From Lachnospiraceae bacterium (GTDB lineage: Bacteria; Bacillota; Clostridia; Lachnospirales; Lachnospiraceae): 45,253 nucleotides of DNA. The notes under the pieces were generated by a model. It worked only from the letters and a program-made list of their open reading frames with translations. It searched no databases and was not told the origin of the DNA. Each line of letters begins with the position of its first letter. Within the stretch, counting starts at the first letter, position 1. The position numbers and the translations under genes were made by a program. Shown here one piece after another: positions 16,474-25,026 of the stretch. The DNA is taken from the NCBI GenBank assembly GCA_022797375.1, contig JAAWKM010000010.1, positions 1 to 45,253 of the forward strand. The letters are read 5' to 3'.

Positions 16474-18942
16474 ATGAATAATAAAAAGCATTTTAAAACC
16501 ACAGCAATATTTTTGTGCATTATACCATTGCTGTCCTGCATACTGTGCAGTACAAGCTCAAAAGCTTTTGCATATACAGAAAACTGGTTCAACCCATATT
16601 TAAAACTGGCAGCACCACAAAAAGCATCTGTTCCAGAAACCCCTGCCATTACAGAAGCACCTCCTGTTATAACATTTGATACAGTTGTAACAACATCTTC
16701 TGCTATTACTTCAACTGCAAATGATATAACAATTACATGGGATGCTGTAACAGATGCAGAAGGATATGAATTAAGTATAAGTTACAATGGCATTTCATAT
16801 ACAACAGAAACCACAGCAAATTCATTTGTAATTCCTTCTCTTAGTGCTGCAACAATATGTTCCTACCAGATACGCTGTTATAAAACAATATTAGGTGAAA
16901 AAATATACAGTCCTATGTCAGAAACATTTTATGCTGCAACTACCGTAAATAAAGTCACTGGAATTGCAGTAACAGACAGGGCAGCACAAACAGCAACAAG
17001 TGCTTCAATAAGCTTAATATGGGACAACATGAATAATGCCTCATACAAAGTATACTATAAACCAGTTTCAGAAGGTGTGTACAAATTATCAGGAAATACA
17101 TCTTTAAATGCATACACAATAGAAGGACTTACGGCTTCAGAACGTTATGACATATACATCCAGGCATACTGCCTCAATGAAAACAACACAGGTGAAATAT
17201 CTGATGTATTATCATTATATACATGCCCTGCTGCCGTTTCCGGATTTAAAATTGTAACAGAAGAAAGCCACAGAGTTGATTTATCATGGGATGAAAACCC
17301 TACAGGCAGTTCATATTATTTATACAGAAGTATTAATGACCTGCCATATGAATTATATACAGTAACAACAAGTACATCAATTTCAGAAATTGGCCTTGAA
17401 GCAGGTACTGTTTATTCATATACGATATCATCATACCTTGATACTACTAACCTTTTAAGCCAGTATTCTGAAGAATTACGTGCTGTTACAACGCCTTATG
17501 TTACAACAGGACTTGCCTTAAGTGCCAATACAGCGGATTCAATACATCTTTCATGGAACTTAAATGACACAGCCACAGGTTATATTATATATAGAAGACA
17601 GGGAAGCGGGGATTTTGAATATTTAACAAGCACAACAGAAACTTCCTATACTGATACAGGACTTGATTCTGGAAAAAATTACCGTTACAAAATAATGACA
17701 TATGCTGATACAGAAGAACATACAAGTGGATTTGGTGATGTAGAAAAAACATCAACACTTCCTGCACAGGTAAATCTTAAAGGCAAAGCAGGGTATGGAA
17801 AACTCCGTTTAACATGGGAAGCTGTGACAGGAGCTGCAGGTTATTATATATACCAGCAGCAAGAAGAAGATTTTACACTTATAGATACAATAGAGGATAG
17901 TAAAACAATATCTAAAGTTTATGAAAACCTTACGGCAGAAGAAACCTACAGTTATAAAGTCTATGCTTACCGTATGGCATTTGGACAGGAATTTATAAGT
18001 GAAGAATCGGCTGCTGATGTTACTCCACAAGTAACAAGAGGCACTACAACATCGCCAAGTTATTATAAGACTAAAAAAGAACTTATAAATTCAGACGCAT
18101 GGAAGAAAACTGCAATTGTGAAAAAACATGCAAATTACAGTAAATCATATACAATACCAGGCATACGCTCAACAAATGTAAATGGTTTTGAAAGTACATC
18201 AATGTGCCCACAGGGACTTACATTTGCCAAGGATTACCTGCTAATATCTGCATATGATTCTTATGGTGAAGAACAGTCTGTAATATATGTGCTTGATAAA
18301 GAATTTAAAGACCTTCTTACAGTAATAGTCCTTCCTAACCAGACACACGCCGGTGGAATAACTTTTGATGGTGAAAACATCTGGGTAACTAATGGCAAAA
18401 AAGTATGCACAATAGATTTTAAAGAAGTAGATAATGCAGCGCAAGAATATGCAATGTTCCACAATGTTAATTTCTCCGCAGTGTATAAATTAGAAAAGAA
18501 AGCTTCATTCCTTACATGGCACAAAGACCAGTTATGGGCTGGAAGTTTTGAATATACTAAAAACGGCACACTCAGAAGCTACAAAGTAGAAAAAAATACA
18601 TCAGAAGAAGAAGGGGGTACACCATTAACCCTCACAGAACAGTCAAGTGTAACAATTCCACCTGCTGTACAGGGCATAGCATTTACAGGAAAGAACATGA
18701 TATTGTCAAGAGCATATGGTTATACAAATGAATTAAATATATACAAACCATCTGGAACAGGCACACAAAATATGAAAACAGGCAAAATCAAAAAAACTGT
18801 ACAAATGCCTGCACTCAATGAAGAAATTGCTGTACTTGGCAATTATATATATGTGAACTTTGAATCTGCAATCCCTGGTTCACAGGCACTTAACCATATG
18901 GACAGGGTACTTGCAATTAAATTAAAGCCTGTACTAAAATAA
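16474..18942 (+). CDS. Secreted fibronectin type III repeat protein with C-terminal propeller-like domain (822 aa)
   Basis: Exported surface protein. Residues ~1-33 are a signal peptide (lipobox absent). About 65-530 hold roughly five FN3 repeats, each with the marks of the fold: a Trp in ITWDAV-type strands, then YEL/YKV and a late YSY-type Tyr before the next linker. The last ~270 residues form another domain beginning near STSMCPQGLTFAKDYL, with blocks such as AGGITFDGENIWVTNGKK and VQGIAFTGKNMILSRA that look like blades of a beta-propeller. I do not recognise the family. FN3 repeats usually act as spacers in extracellular enzymes or adhesins. No catalytic motif or cell-wall anchor is visible, so activity is unknown. 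The ribosome site is weak (AAGGACGG). Confidence 0.8.
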   Translation: MNNKKHFKTTAIFLCIIPLLSCILCSTSSKAFAYTENWFNPYLKLAAPQKASVPETPAITEAPPVITFDTVVTTSSAITSTANDITITWDAVTDAEGYELSISYNGISYTTETTANSFVIPSLSAATICSYQIRCYKTILGEKIYSPMSETFYAATTVNKVTGIAVTDRAAQTATSASISLIWDNMNNASYKVYYKPVSEGVYKLSGNTSLNAYTIEGLTASERYDIYIQAYCLNENNTGEISDVLSLYTCPAAVSGFKIVTEESHRVDLSWDENPTGSSYYLYRSINDLPYELYTVTTSTSISEIGLEAGTVYSYTISSYLDTTNLLSQYSEELRAVTTPYVTTGLALSANTADSIHLSWNLNDTATGYIIYRRQGSGDFEYLTSTTETSYTDTGLDSGKNYRYKIMTYADTEEHTSGFGDVEKTSTLPAQVNLKGKAGYGKLRLTWEAVTGAAGYYIYQQQEEDFTLIDTIEDSKTISKVYENLTAEETYSYKVYAYRMAFGQEFISEESAADVTPQVTRGTTTSPSYYKTKKELINSDAWKKTAIVKKHANYSKSYTIPGIRSTNVNGFESTSMCPQGLTFAKDYLLISAYDSYGEEQSVIYVLDKEFKDLLTVIVLPNQTHAGGITFDGENIWVTNGKKVCTIDFKEVDNAAQEYAMFHNVNFSAVYKLEKKASFLTWHKDQLWAGSFEYTKNGTLRSYKVEKNTSEEEGGTPLTLTEQSSVTIPPAVQGIAFTGKNMILSRAYGYTNELNIYKPSGTGTQNMKTGKIKKTVQMPALNEEIAVLGNYIYVNFESAIPGSQALNHMDRVLAIKLKPVLK

Positions 18943-18989
18943 ATTATCACTGGATAGAAACTTTATATAATGCATAAAAATATTATTTA

Positions 18990-19038
18990 AAAAGAAAAGA
19001 ACTTCAAGAAGCAGTATGCCTGGAAGTTCTTTTCTTTT
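18990..19038. terminator. Bidirectional terminator between convergent genes
   Basis: AAAAGAAAAGAACTTC (18990-19005) pairs with its full complement at 19023-19038 (16 bp). It has A-rich and T-rich flanks and can stop both the FN3 gene (+) and the Ig-like gene (-). Confidence 0.85.
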
Positions 19039-19091
19039 CATAAAAACTAAAAACACACCAAATAACATTCTTCTCCATTTACAGGACATGC

Positions 19092-19433
19092 CTACTCTAT
19101 CTTAAACTGCACCTGTAAAGGTTCACGCAAATGTTTTCCACCAGCTGATGCTACATTAGTTGTAATATTTAAAATATAAGACTCATTCTGGGCATATGGT
19201 TCTAAAGGTTCTATCTCTATTTCATTATCCATAGAATTGTACCTGATAGAAGTCCTGAGTGGTGCTAAATTTACAGATGTAACATATAAATTTACATTAT
19301 TAACCGTACTGGGGTCTAAAGGTACATTAAACTTTATTTTCCATAAAAAATTCCCTGTCCTGAACTTTAAATTCTGGACAACCTTATTTTCAAGGCCTTC
19401 TGTCATTGATTCAAATTCCAGATATTTTGCCAT
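19092..19433 (-). CDS. Small Ig-like (Big_5/SbsA-type) domain protein (113 aa)
   Basis: A single beta-sandwich domain of the Big_5 kind, seen from the order DPSTVNNVNLYVTSV ... LEPYAQNESYILNITTNVASAGGKHL ... VQFKIE, which matches the usual 'differences in Ig-like surface domains' layout. There is no signal peptide or membrane segment, so the protein is either cytoplasmic or a partner of another surface protein. Normally this domain is a module of large S-layer or surface proteins; a stand-alone copy is less common. An AGGCAGG ribosome site precedes the ATG. Its function is unknown. Confidence 0.7.
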   Translation of the reverse strand: MAKYLEFESMTEGLENKVVQNLKFRTGNFLWKIKFNVPLDPSTVNNVNLYVTSVNLAPLRTSIRYNSMDNEIEIEPLEPYAQNESYILNITTNVASAGGKHLREPLQVQFKIE

Positions 19434-19490
19434 TATATACCTGCCTTTCTATGTATAAAATAATAATGATGATTTCCGGCTATCCTGTGT

Positions 19491-19673
19491 TTGTTGTATA
19501 ACGAATGGTTTCTTTTTAGTACTTTTTATTTTATCACAATAATTTTTGTTTGTGTAGTACTATTTTATGATATAATGAATGTATTAGTTTCCAGTTATTT
19601 GTTTTTTGCAGTTATTCCTGCCCTATGGACTATGATACGCTTTGGATACTACCAGGGCAAAAAGCGTTATTAA
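19491..19673 (+). CDS. Possible small membrane protein (60 aa)
   Basis: Short frame with a TTG start, or a shorter version from the ATG at 19575. It encodes one or two hydrophobic segments (FYFITIIFVCVVLF and VLVSSYLFFAVIPALW) and a basic end, YYQGKKRY. The residue pattern looks like a small membrane protein, but no ribosome site is visible and the frame overlaps the extended -10 promoter at 19568-19576. It may well be spurious. Confidence 0.3.
   Translation: MLYNEWFLFSTFYFITIIFVCVVLFYDIMNVLVSSYLFFAVIPALWTMIRFGYYQGKKRY
19568..19576 (+). promoter_or_regulatory. Extended -10 promoter upstream of the flavin reductase gene
   Basis: TGATATAAT carries the TG-n-TATAAT extended -10 motif. A TTGTTT lies 19 bp upstream, longer than ideal. 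It is 166 bp before the flavin reductase ATG. Confidence 0.4.
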
Positions 19674-19741
19674 TTGTACAAACCATAGATTTTCCAGGAC
19701 AAACACTAAAAATTTCCAATAAATTATAATGGAGGTATAAC

Positions 19742-20335
19742 ATGCCAAAAACCAACTTTAAACCAGGCAATATGCTTTATCCTGTTCCAGCAGTTATGGT
19801 AAGCTGTGGTGATATTAATGGCTTGTCCAATATTATTACAGTTGCATGGACAGGTACAATCTGTACAAACCCGCCAATGTTATATATATCTGTGCGCCCA
19901 GAACGTTTTTCATATAACATTATAAAAAATTCTGGTGAATTTATAATTAACCTGACTAATGAAAAACTGGCATACGCAACTGATTTCTGCGGAGTACGCT
20001 CTGGCAGGGATACTGATAAATGGAAATTATGCAATTTAACAAAAGAAACAGCAGACACCGTTAAATGCCCTATGATTAAAGAATCTCCTGTTAATATTGA
20101 ATGCCATGTAAAAGAGATAAAAGAACTTGGTTCACACCATATGTTTATTGCAGATGTAACTGCAGTCCATGCTGATACAGAATACATTGATGAAAGTAAT
20201 AAATTCCATCTTGACAGGACGGGTCTTATAGCTTACTCACATGGTTCATATTTTTCCCTTGGAAGACAAGCTGGTACATTTGGGTTTTCTGTTAAAAAAG
20301 CACAAAAACAGAACAGAAGAAAAAGTAACAAATAA
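19742..20335 (+). CDS. Flavin reductase family protein (197 aa)
   Basis: Cytoplasmic FMN-binding flavin reductase-like/flavoredoxin protein. Evidence is the family start (MLYPVPAVMVSCGD), the segment NIITVAWTGTICTNPPMLYIS and the middle block GEFIINLTNEKLAYATDFCGVRSGRD, plus a late GLIAYSHGSYFSLG. Length ~190 is normal. These proteins bind FMN and may pass electrons from NAD(P)H or a partner. The exact donor and acceptor cannot be predicted. A GGAGG site (ATGGAGGTATAAC) lies before the ATG. The last ~15 residues are Lys/Gln/Arg-rich. The OLD-like nuclease follows 39 bp later and may be co-transcribed. Confidence 0.88.
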   Translation: MPKTNFKPGNMLYPVPAVMVSCGDINGLSNIITVAWTGTICTNPPMLYISVRPERFSYNIIKNSGEFIINLTNEKLAYATDFCGVRSGRDTDKWKLCNLTKETADTVKCPMIKESPVNIECHVKEIKELGSHHMFIADVTAVHADTEYIDESNKFHLDRTGLIAYSHGSYFSLGRQAGTFGFSVKKAQKQNRRKSNK

Positions 20336-20374
20336 CATTTTATTCCATATAATATGAGAAAGGGAATATTTATT

Positions 20375-22234
20375 ATGAAAATTAATTATCTTAAAATTGT
20401 TAATTTCAAATCTATACGCGGACTTGAAATTAACAATATGGAAGATTCTCTTATACTTGTTGGTAAAAACAGCACTGGCAAAACTTCTGTAATAGACGCA
20501 ATCCTTATTACAGCAGGGCTGCGCCAGATATATTCACATGAATTCTTAGATTCCAGCAAGCCTGTTGAAATATCCATGCAGATTTCACTTACAGATGCAG
20601 ATTTAAATTATTACTATACTAAAGGAATATTAAGCAAAACAAGAAATTATGACAAATGGCTTGAAGAATTTAAAACAGCACTGCCATCATTCCAGGATGG
20701 CATAATTTCCTTTAATTGTTATATAAGCCCTGGAGGCTCTATACATTATAGAGACGGGGTTCATAAAAATAACCACTATATAAAACAAATTATTCCCAAA
20801 ATATACCATATAGACCAGAACAGAAATCTCGAGACGCTGCAGAATGATGTATTCAGTTTCTATGATAAAGAATCCTTTAAAATGCTTAAGGATAACGAAT
20901 GTACTTTTGATTCTGCGAGAAAATGTAACCTGTGCTTCCAGTGCATAGGACTTATTAATAAAAAAGCACCTGAGGAACTGACCCTTTTTGAAACTGCGCG
21001 TCTTTTACAATATAAACTTTTCCATACAAAGCTGTCAGAATTTGCTGCAAAAGTAAACCGCCATTTCCATGAAAATGGCAGCCCTTCACAGGAAATACGT
21101 TATGTTATGGATTTTGACATAGACCATTTATTAAAAATTGATACACAGGTTTATAATAAAGAACGTGGCGGGTCTATTGGCTCTATAAATATCCTTGGTG
21201 AAGGACTAAAAAGTATTTATGCATTATCACTTCTTGAAACATATATAGAAGAGGATGATACTCTTCCATGCATTATTTTAATGGAAGACCCTGAGATTTA
21301 CCTGCACCCACAATTACAGAAAGTTGCAAGTGAAATTTTATTCAGGCTTTCCAAAAAAAACCAGGTGATTTTCTCAACACATTCACCAAACATGATTTTT
21401 AACTTTTCAACAAAACAGATTAAAGAAGTTATACTTGACAATGAATATTACACAATAGTAAAAGAAAATTCAGATATTGATGTAATACTTGATGACTTAG
21501 GATATACAGCCAATGACCTTATGAATGTCAGCTTTGTATTTATAGTTGAAGGCAAACAGGACAGTAACCGCCTTCCATTACTTTTAGAAAAATACTATTC
21601 TGAAATATATGATAGTGACGGCAACCTTTCACGAATTACTATAATACCTGTAAATAGCTGCACAAATATTAAAACATATGCCAATTTAAAATACATAAAT
21701 AAATTGTATCTTAAAGACCAGTTCCTTATGATACGTGACAGCGATGGTAAAAACCCTAAACATTTAAAAAAGCAGCTTTGCAGCTATTACAGCCAGCGCT
21801 CTAAAGAAGACCCTGGCAACCTTCCAAAAGTTGAACCTAAAAACGTACTTATTTTGAAATATTATTCTTTTGAAAATTATTTTTTAGAACCATCTGTAAT
21901 GGCAAAAATTGGAGTAATTAAAAATGAGGAAGAATTCTATAATATATTATATAAAAAATATAAAGACTACCTTTTCAGGCTTAACAGTTTCAAAAGAATG
22001 CAAAAAAACCTTAACATACGTATAAAAGACAAACAGGATATTAAAGATAATATAGAAAACATAAAGATTTACGTGCGCGGCCATAATCTTTTTGATATTT
22101 TTTATGGAAAATATCATAGGGAAGATGAGCAGAAAATATTAAAAAAATATATTGATGTTGCGCCGCGCGGGACATTCCAGGATATTTTTGATGCCATAGA
22201 TTCATTTGTTTATTTTGAAAACCGTAAAAAATAG
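20375..22234 (+). CDS. OLD-family ATPase/TOPRIM nuclease, stand-alone (619 aa)
   Basis: Overcoming-lysogenization-defect type protein. The N-terminal ABC/SMC-like ATPase has a Walker A GKNSTGKTSV (residues ~30-39), a Walker B IILMEDPEIYLHP and a switch His in FSTHSP. The C-terminal TOPRIM domain shows VEGKQDSNRLP (catalytic Glu) and MIRDSDGKN (DxD). Family members nick or cut DNA, and relatives act in phage defence, usually with a UvrD-like helicase gene (Gabija, class 2) or alone (class 1). No helicase gene is next to it. The coiled-coil region contains a cysteine cluster, ECTF...KCNLCFQC, at about 183-197, which could bind zinc or a cluster. I start at the second ATG (AGAAAGGGA 8 nt upstream), seven codons inside the longest frame. 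Confidence 0.8.
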   Translation: MKINYLKIVNFKSIRGLEINNMEDSLILVGKNSTGKTSVIDAILITAGLRQIYSHEFLDSSKPVEISMQISLTDADLNYYYTKGILSKTRNYDKWLEEFKTALPSFQDGIISFNCYISPGGSIHYRDGVHKNNHYIKQIIPKIYHIDQNRNLETLQNDVFSFYDKESFKMLKDNECTFDSARKCNLCFQCIGLINKKAPEELTLFETARLLQYKLFHTKLSEFAAKVNRHFHENGSPSQEIRYVMDFDIDHLLKIDTQVYNKERGGSIGSINILGEGLKSIYALSLLETYIEEDDTLPCIILMEDPEIYLHPQLQKVASEILFRLSKKNQVIFSTHSPNMIFNFSTKQIKEVILDNEYYTIVKENSDIDVILDDLGYTANDLMNVSFVFIVEGKQDSNRLPLLLEKYYSEIYDSDGNLSRITIIPVNSCTNIKTYANLKYINKLYLKDQFLMIRDSDGKNPKHLKKQLCSYYSQRSKEDPGNLPKVEPKNVLILKYYSFENYFLEPSVMAKIGVIKNEEEFYNILYKKYKDYLFRLNSFKRMQKNLNIRIKDKQDIKDNIENIKIYVRGHNLFDIFYGKYHREDEQKILKKYIDVAPRGTFQDIFDAIDSFVYFENRKK

Positions 22235-22236
22235 AG

Positions 22237-22264
22237 TTGACATAATTAATCATTTGTTTATAAT
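22237..22264 (+). promoter_or_regulatory. Strong promoter upstream of murA
   Basis: A perfect TTGACA (22237-22242) and TATAAT (22259-22264) are separated by 16 bp, just after the nuclease stop codon and 129 bp before the murA start. The leader is AT-rich with no clear hairpin. Confidence 0.8.
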
Positions 22265-22392
22265 AATGTTATGCGTTAAACTATGTAAATTGATAAAGAC
22301 ATATAGCAGATATTATTTGTGGCAGTACAGATTTATAAAATTATTTATAGAATACTACTTACGTTTGAATATATATTATGAGGTGCAACAAT

Positions 22393-23694
22393 ATGGAAAA
22401 CCAGTATATTATTAAAGGTGGAACACCTTTACGCGGAGAGGTAACAATCGGTGGCGCTAAAAATGCTGCTCTTGGAATACTTGCAGCAGCTATTATGACA
22501 GATGAAACAGTTTTAATTGATAATTTACCAGATGTAAGAGATATTAATGTATTACTAGAAGCTATCAAAGGGATAGGAGCAGTTGTTGAACGTATAAGCC
22601 CGCATTCAGTCAAAATTAACGGAAGCACCATTAATGATGTCACAATTGATTATGAAGCCATACGCAAAATACGTGGCTCTTATTATCTGCTTGGTGCTTT
22701 ACTTGGCAAATATAACAAGGCAAATGTAGTACTTCCAGGAGGATGTGACATAGGAAGCCGTCCTATTGACCAGCATCTTAAAGGATTCAGGGCACTTGGA
22801 GCTACTGTAAATATTGAATATGGAATGATAAATGCATCAGCAGACAAACTCATTGGCAAACATATATATTTTGACGTTGTAACTGTTGGTGCTACAATAA
22901 ATATTATGCTTGCTGCATGCATGGCAGAAGGCCGCACAGTTATTGAAAATGCTGCTAAAGAACCACATGTTGTTGATGTTGCAAACTTCCTTAACAGCAT
23001 GGGTGCTGATATTAAAGGGGCAGGTACTGATAAAATCCGTATTAATGGTGTAACAAAATTACATGCAAGTGAATATCCTATTATACCTGACCAGATTGAA
23101 GCAGGTACTTTTATGGTTGCTGCTGCAGCAACCAGAGGGGATGTCCTTATAAAAAACGTTATACCACGCCACTTAGAAGCAATCTCAGTCAAGCTTAATG
23201 AAATAGGGGCAACTGTTGAAGAGTTTGATGATGCTGTAAGGGTAACATGTAACAGCAGGCTGTTCCATACCCAGATTAAGACACTTCCATACCCAGGATT
23301 TCCTACAGATATGCAGCCCCAGATTTCAACCCTGCTTGCAATGTCTTCTGGAACAAGTATAGTAACTGAAAGCCTTTTTGAAAACAGGTTTAAATATGTT
23401 GATGAACTGTCCCGTATGGGGGCATCTATTAAAGTTGAAGGAAATATAGCCATAATTGAAGGTGTTGATGGTCTTACAGGAGCATCAGTAACAGCACCTG
23501 ATTTAAGGGCTGGTGCTGCACTCGTTGTTGCTGGCCTTGTGGCTGATGGCTATACTACTATAGATTCTATCCACTATATTGAACGTGGATATGAGAACTT
23601 TGAGAGGAAAATGACTGCACTCGGTGCTTCAATGCAGAAGATACCTATAGATGATGAACGTGCAGTACAAAAATTTAAATTAAAAGTAAGCTGA
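22393..23694 (+). CDS. murA: UDP-N-acetylglucosamine 1-carboxyvinyltransferase (433 aa)
   Basis: Cytoplasmic enzyme of the first committed peptidoglycan step: it adds enolpyruvate from PEP to UDP-GlcNAc. The family start is IIKGGTPLRGEVTIGGAKNAAL. The active-site Cys sits in VVLPGGCDIGSRPIDQH (Cys ~118), so the enzyme should be fosfomycin-sensitive in principle. Late blocks such as TDMQPQISTLLAMSSGTS and DLRAGAALVVAGL are also typical. Length is normal. I chose the internal ATG with GAGGTG upstream; the longest frame begins five codons earlier. Many Clostridia have two murA copies; which one this is cannot be told. It has its own promoter and terminator and is not inside an mur operon. Confidence 0.93.
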   Translation: MENQYIIKGGTPLRGEVTIGGAKNAALGILAAAIMTDETVLIDNLPDVRDINVLLEAIKGIGAVVERISPHSVKINGSTINDVTIDYEAIRKIRGSYYLLGALLGKYNKANVVLPGGCDIGSRPIDQHLKGFRALGATVNIEYGMINASADKLIGKHIYFDVVTVGATINIMLAACMAEGRTVIENAAKEPHVVDVANFLNSMGADIKGAGTDKIRINGVTKLHASEYPIIPDQIEAGTFMVAAAATRGDVLIKNVIPRHLEAISVKLNEIGATVEEFDDAVRVTCNSRLFHTQIKTLPYPGFPTDMQPQISTLLAMSSGTSIVTESLFENRFKYVDELSRMGASIKVEGNIAIIEGVDGLTGASVTAPDLRAGAALVVAGLVADGYTTIDSIHYIERGYENFERKMTALGASMQKIPIDDERAVQKFKLKVS

Positions 23695-23716
23695 CAAAAT
23701 TATGATGCTTTTTTGT

Positions 23717-23755
23717 GGTATGATGACATAAATTGGATGTTATCATACCTTTTTT
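23717..23755 (+). terminator. Terminator of murA
   Basis: GGTATGATGACAT (23717-23729) pairs with ATGTTATCATACC (23737-23749) with one mismatch, followed by six T residues. It lies 22 bp after the murA stop. Confidence 0.9.
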
Positions 23756-23761
23756 ACCAGG

Positions 23762-23790
23762 TATTGTAAAAATTTGTAAATTTTACAATA
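23762..23790. promoter_or_regulatory. AT-rich inverted repeat before the J-domain gene
   Basis: ATTGTAAAA and TTTTACAAT form 9-bp arms around a ~9-bp AT spacer (about 23763-23790), just upstream of a TACAAT-like box. It could be an operator or part of the promoter of the J-domain gene. The pairing is visible; the role is inferred. Confidence 0.4.
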
Positions 23791-23798
23791 ATATACAA

Positions 23799-23835
23799 TG
23801 GAAGAAGGGAGGAACATACAATAAAATCTCAGATG
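23799..23835 (+). promoter_or_regulatory. Ribosome site and start ambiguity of the J-domain gene
   Basis: GGGAGG at 23807-23812 is 20 nt from the in-frame ATG at 23833, too far for the usual spacing. Eight nt after GGGAGG is an in-frame ATA (23821), a rare start codon. A nine-codon reading frame, MEEGRNIQ and stop, begins with the ATG at 23799 and covers the ribosome site. Either an ATA start, translation through the mini-frame, or a long spacer is used. Confidence 0.4.
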
Positions 23836-24987
23836 TTTAAAGATTATTACCATATATTACAGGTGCACTATGATGCTTCACCAGAAGTTATAAAAGCTGC
23901 TTACCGCAAATTGTGCACATTATACCATCCAGATACAAGTAACAATACTAACGAAGATGACAGAATGTTAGAGATAAATGAAGCTTACCGTGTACTTAGT
24001 GACAGTACAAGCCGTACAGAATACCATAAAAAATGGCTCTCAAATAATACAAACAGGGCTTCATATGTTTCCTCTATGTCATTTTCTAACCGTGGGATAT
24101 TAAGCGCATCCCCCAAAGACGTACTAGACCAGTTTTTCCATGCTATGCTTACTAAAAACTGGGATAATGCTTATTCCTGCCTGTCTCTTGAGGACCAGAC
24201 AAGAATAACCCTTTCCCAGTTTAAAGAATGGAGAGAAGCCATAAGTTCATGTTATGAAATGCAGGATTACCGCATACAGCTTTATAAAGTATATAACAAA
24301 TGCCGCATTGAGGATACTATATACCCTAAAGTTACAGAATTTGCAGTAATTATAAATGATATAGACTTACAGACATCTAAAACAGACAAAAGCACAGCAC
24401 ATAAATATGTAGTATTTGATGGCAATTCATGGAAAGTATGTCTTGGTGTACGTTCAGTAAAACGTGCTACGCTTAATTTCAAACTCCTTGCGCAGAGACG
24501 CCAGAATTATGACCCTGTTTCAATTTATGAAAAAGCAGTTTCACGTAATGACCCACTTACAGGACTGCTAAGTAAAAAAGGGTTTTATGACGATACTTTT
24601 AAAGAAGTAGAGCGCCATAAAAGATACCATAATCCGTTATCTTTTGTAGCCCTGCAGATAAACTGCGCCAGTCCTGACAGGGAGATACAGTGCCTGTGCC
24701 AGTGTGCAAGCATTATACGTTCAAATTCCAGGATTAATGATATCATAGGACGTTTCGGCAACGACCAGATAGTATGCCTTCTGGTTGAAACTACCGGGGA
24801 ACAGGCTATGCTTGCAGTTAATAAATACATAGCCGTTATAAAGCAAAGACAAACTGAGCAGTTTACTATAAATGCAGCAGTTATGGAGTACAACCTGTCC
24901 CATACACTGGAAGATACTGTATTTGCCGTATGCTCTGACGCAAGCAAAAGTAATGACACCATAAAAGTCATTAAATCAAAGTTCTAA
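23833..24987 (+). CDS. DnaJ-domain protein fused to a degenerate GGDEF domain (384 aa)
   Basis: Cytoplasmic protein with three parts. Residues 4-70 are a J domain with the HPD motif (32-34) and the end YRVLSDSTSRTEYHKKW, so it should be able to stimulate an Hsp70 (DnaK) ATPase. About 90-230 is a middle region (KDVLDQFFHAMLTKNWDNAY...) resembling a small NTF2-like fold, function unknown. About 236-384 is a GGDEF-like domain: DPLTGLLSKKGFY matches the usual DxLTGLxNRRxF start, and later RFGNDQI replaces (Y)GGDEF. The catalytic motif is altered, so it probably does not make c-di-GMP and may instead sense a nucleotide or bind a partner. No transmembrane segment. The start codon is uncertain. I know of no described pairing of these domains. 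Confidence 0.75.
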   Translation: MFKDYYHILQVHYDASPEVIKAAYRKLCTLYHPDTSNNTNEDDRMLEINEAYRVLSDSTSRTEYHKKWLSNNTNRASYVSSMSFSNRGILSASPKDVLDQFFHAMLTKNWDNAYSCLSLEDQTRITLSQFKEWREAISSCYEMQDYRIQLYKVYNKCRIEDTIYPKVTEFAVIINDIDLQTSKTDKSTAHKYVVFDGNSWKVCLGVRSVKRATLNFKLLAQRRQNYDPVSIYEKAVSRNDPLTGLLSKKGFYDDTFKEVERHKRYHNPLSFVALQINCASPDREIQCLCQCASIIRSNSRINDIIGRFGNDQIVCLLVETTGEQAMLAVNKYIAVIKQRQTEQFTINAAVMEYNLSHTLEDTVFAVCSDASKSNDTIKVIKSKF

Positions 24988-25026
24988 AATTTATTCAAAA
25001 TATTAAAGAAAGGAGGAAAAACATAA

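Noticed and set aside
22206-22415. A 69-codon plus-strand frame before murA
   Set aside because: It overlaps the nuclease end, the murA promoter and the murA start; no ribosome site or protein-like pattern.
22683-23453. A 256-codon open frame on the minus strand
   Set aside because: It lies fully inside murA, whose family match is certain, and has no ribosome site or family likeness.
23807-23833. Riboswitch before the J-domain gene
   Set aside because: Only a single AT-rich inverted repeat is visible and no known aptamer core.
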